In this document: positions 63,259 to 64,000 of the stretch, piece by piece | How the letters are laid out: every line of letters starts with the position of its first letter | Numbering within the stretch: position 1 is the first letter of the stretch | Origin: Pseudo-nitzschia pungens | Taxonomy: Eukaryota; Bacillariophyta; Bacillariophyceae; Bacillariales; Bacillariaceae | Direction: 5' to 3' | Assembly (NCBI GenBank): GCA_037355855.1 | Contig: CM074765.1 | Coordinates: forward strand, 1,488,001 to 1,552,000 | Length of the DNA stretch: 64,000 nt | Made by a program: the position numbers and the translations under genes | The notes under the pieces: generated by a model | Databases searched by the model: none | Told to the model about the DNA's origin: nothing | The model's input: only the letters and a program-made list of their open reading frames with translations

Positions 63259-63364
63259 CTACAAAATTCGTAACAGCTGTCCGTTGGTTCTACGCATACG
63301 CACCTACCGGTAGGCACTTATTTCTACGTTGACTGGAGGACATTATTTGCTAGGAATTTCGTAG
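63259..63364. mobile_element. 106-bp MITE with CTAC...GTAG inverted ends
   Basis: The left end CTACAAAATTCGTAACAGCT and the reversed right end CTACGAAATTCCTAGCAAAT share the first 11 bases with one mismatch and are followed by weaker similarity. TA precedes it. The end family matches 20231-20326 and the ends of 27589-30636. Confidence 0.5.
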
Positions 63365-64000
63365 CAAGACAATTCAGAACGAGAAACGAGTCTCAACTGT
63401 TGTCGGACGTTTATTATTACTTCGTATTCGTTACGGTTGGAATAATACATAGCGCGCAAGTTCTTTTAGTGTGCCGAAACGTTCGCCCGACTATTCCGGG
63501 AATTAAAAAATGTTTTTCTCGGTATTGCTTACAAATTTACAATAAGTCCCATTCGTATTTAGTGACATGAACAATCTTTATGGAAAATGGGTGGTAGGGT
63601 GTTGTTTTTGAGCAAATCAAAGTGACGACTGGACAAAAACAAACGATCACATCTCAATGTAACTCTTTGCATACAATGACCTGTAGCTTGCACACTTTGA
63701 TCATTAATATTGTACGAGGTCGAACAAGCATCACCGATATACCCTTCTAGCGTGAAACGGGTGGCACGTACACGTACTTCGTAATGAGAATTATCTTTTT
63801 TGATCCATCAGTAGAAATCGAGATTACCTACCATTTCTCTCCCTCTGTTTACAACAAGCATAACCGAGAGCAGTTGTAGATATTTTAAAGTGGAGGCCAA
63901 ATTGGGTGTTGGTGTTGACGCAACAAAATCTTCGTGATGAAAATGACGTCGGCCGTTGATCACCTGCACTGTTTTCAGAACGGAAACGAACAACAACAAA
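63365..64000. other. AT-rich sequence at the window edge
   Basis: No gene is supported. A 63-codon minus-strand frame (63808-63999) runs to the window edge and could be the end of an exon lying outside; it has no recognisable domain. Confidence 0.35.

Overview
This is a nuclear eukaryotic window, and the best fit is a diatom or close ochrophyte relative. The evidence is: genes with short GT-AG introns or none; several precursors with a signal peptide followed by an Ala/Ser-Phe site of the ASAFAP type used for complex-plastid import (45466-46506, 50913-52355, probably 57625-58710); a secreted Pro-Thr repeat protein; a diatom-type (CoDi-like) Ty1/copia element; and proteins crowded with Asn, Gln, Asp and Ser tracts. 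No prokaryotic operon, rRNA, tRNA or CRISPR array was seen. Several ORFs begin with TTG; where an in-frame ATG exists I start the gene there.

Host genes, left to right: DNAJA/Ydj1-type co-chaperone (294-2052, 1 intron); signal-peptide double-SET protein (9457-12205, 2 introns); COP9 signalosome subunit 1 (13025-15231, minus, 1 intron); sulfotransferase (16834-17982); low-complexity protein (21621-23042); RING-like membrane protein (23587-26637, minus); type II membrane glycosyltransferase (31321-33093); eIF2B delta (34817-36583, 1 intron); Pro-Thr secreted protein (37292-38335, minus); DUF2817/M14-like hydrolase (42568-44508, 1 intron); plastid-targeted unknown (45466-46506); acidic protein resembling NOPCHAP1 (46982-47941, minus); Dph6-like ATP pyrophosphatase (48656-49672); plastid-type 2-oxoglutarate oxygenase (50913-52355, minus); plastid-type unknown (57625-58710). 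Five gene pairs are tail-to-tail: SET/CSN1, unknown/RING, eIF2B/Pro-Thr, plastid unknown/NOPCHAP1-like and Dph6/oxygenase. They serve separate housekeeping roles and do not form one pathway.

Mobile DNA fills much of the rest. A complete copia element (2922-8999, identical 257-bp LTRs, 5-bp target duplication) has a primer-binding site that is not tRNA-like. It is a perfect 17-nt complement of a segment inside its own LTR, placed where the transcript should begin, which suggests self-priming. A 4.6-kb Tc1/mariner-type transposon (52751-57359, TA duplication) carries a transposase and a second, convergent gene for a Cys-rich protein. A 3.05-kb relative (27589-30636) keeps the 3' ends of both genes between different terminal repeats. 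A decayed PIF/Harbinger-like region (about 60247-62700) is interrupted by a 579-bp palindromic insertion. A 1.8-kb foldback (40288-42124), several MITE-like elements and a dispersed non-coding repeat complete the picture.
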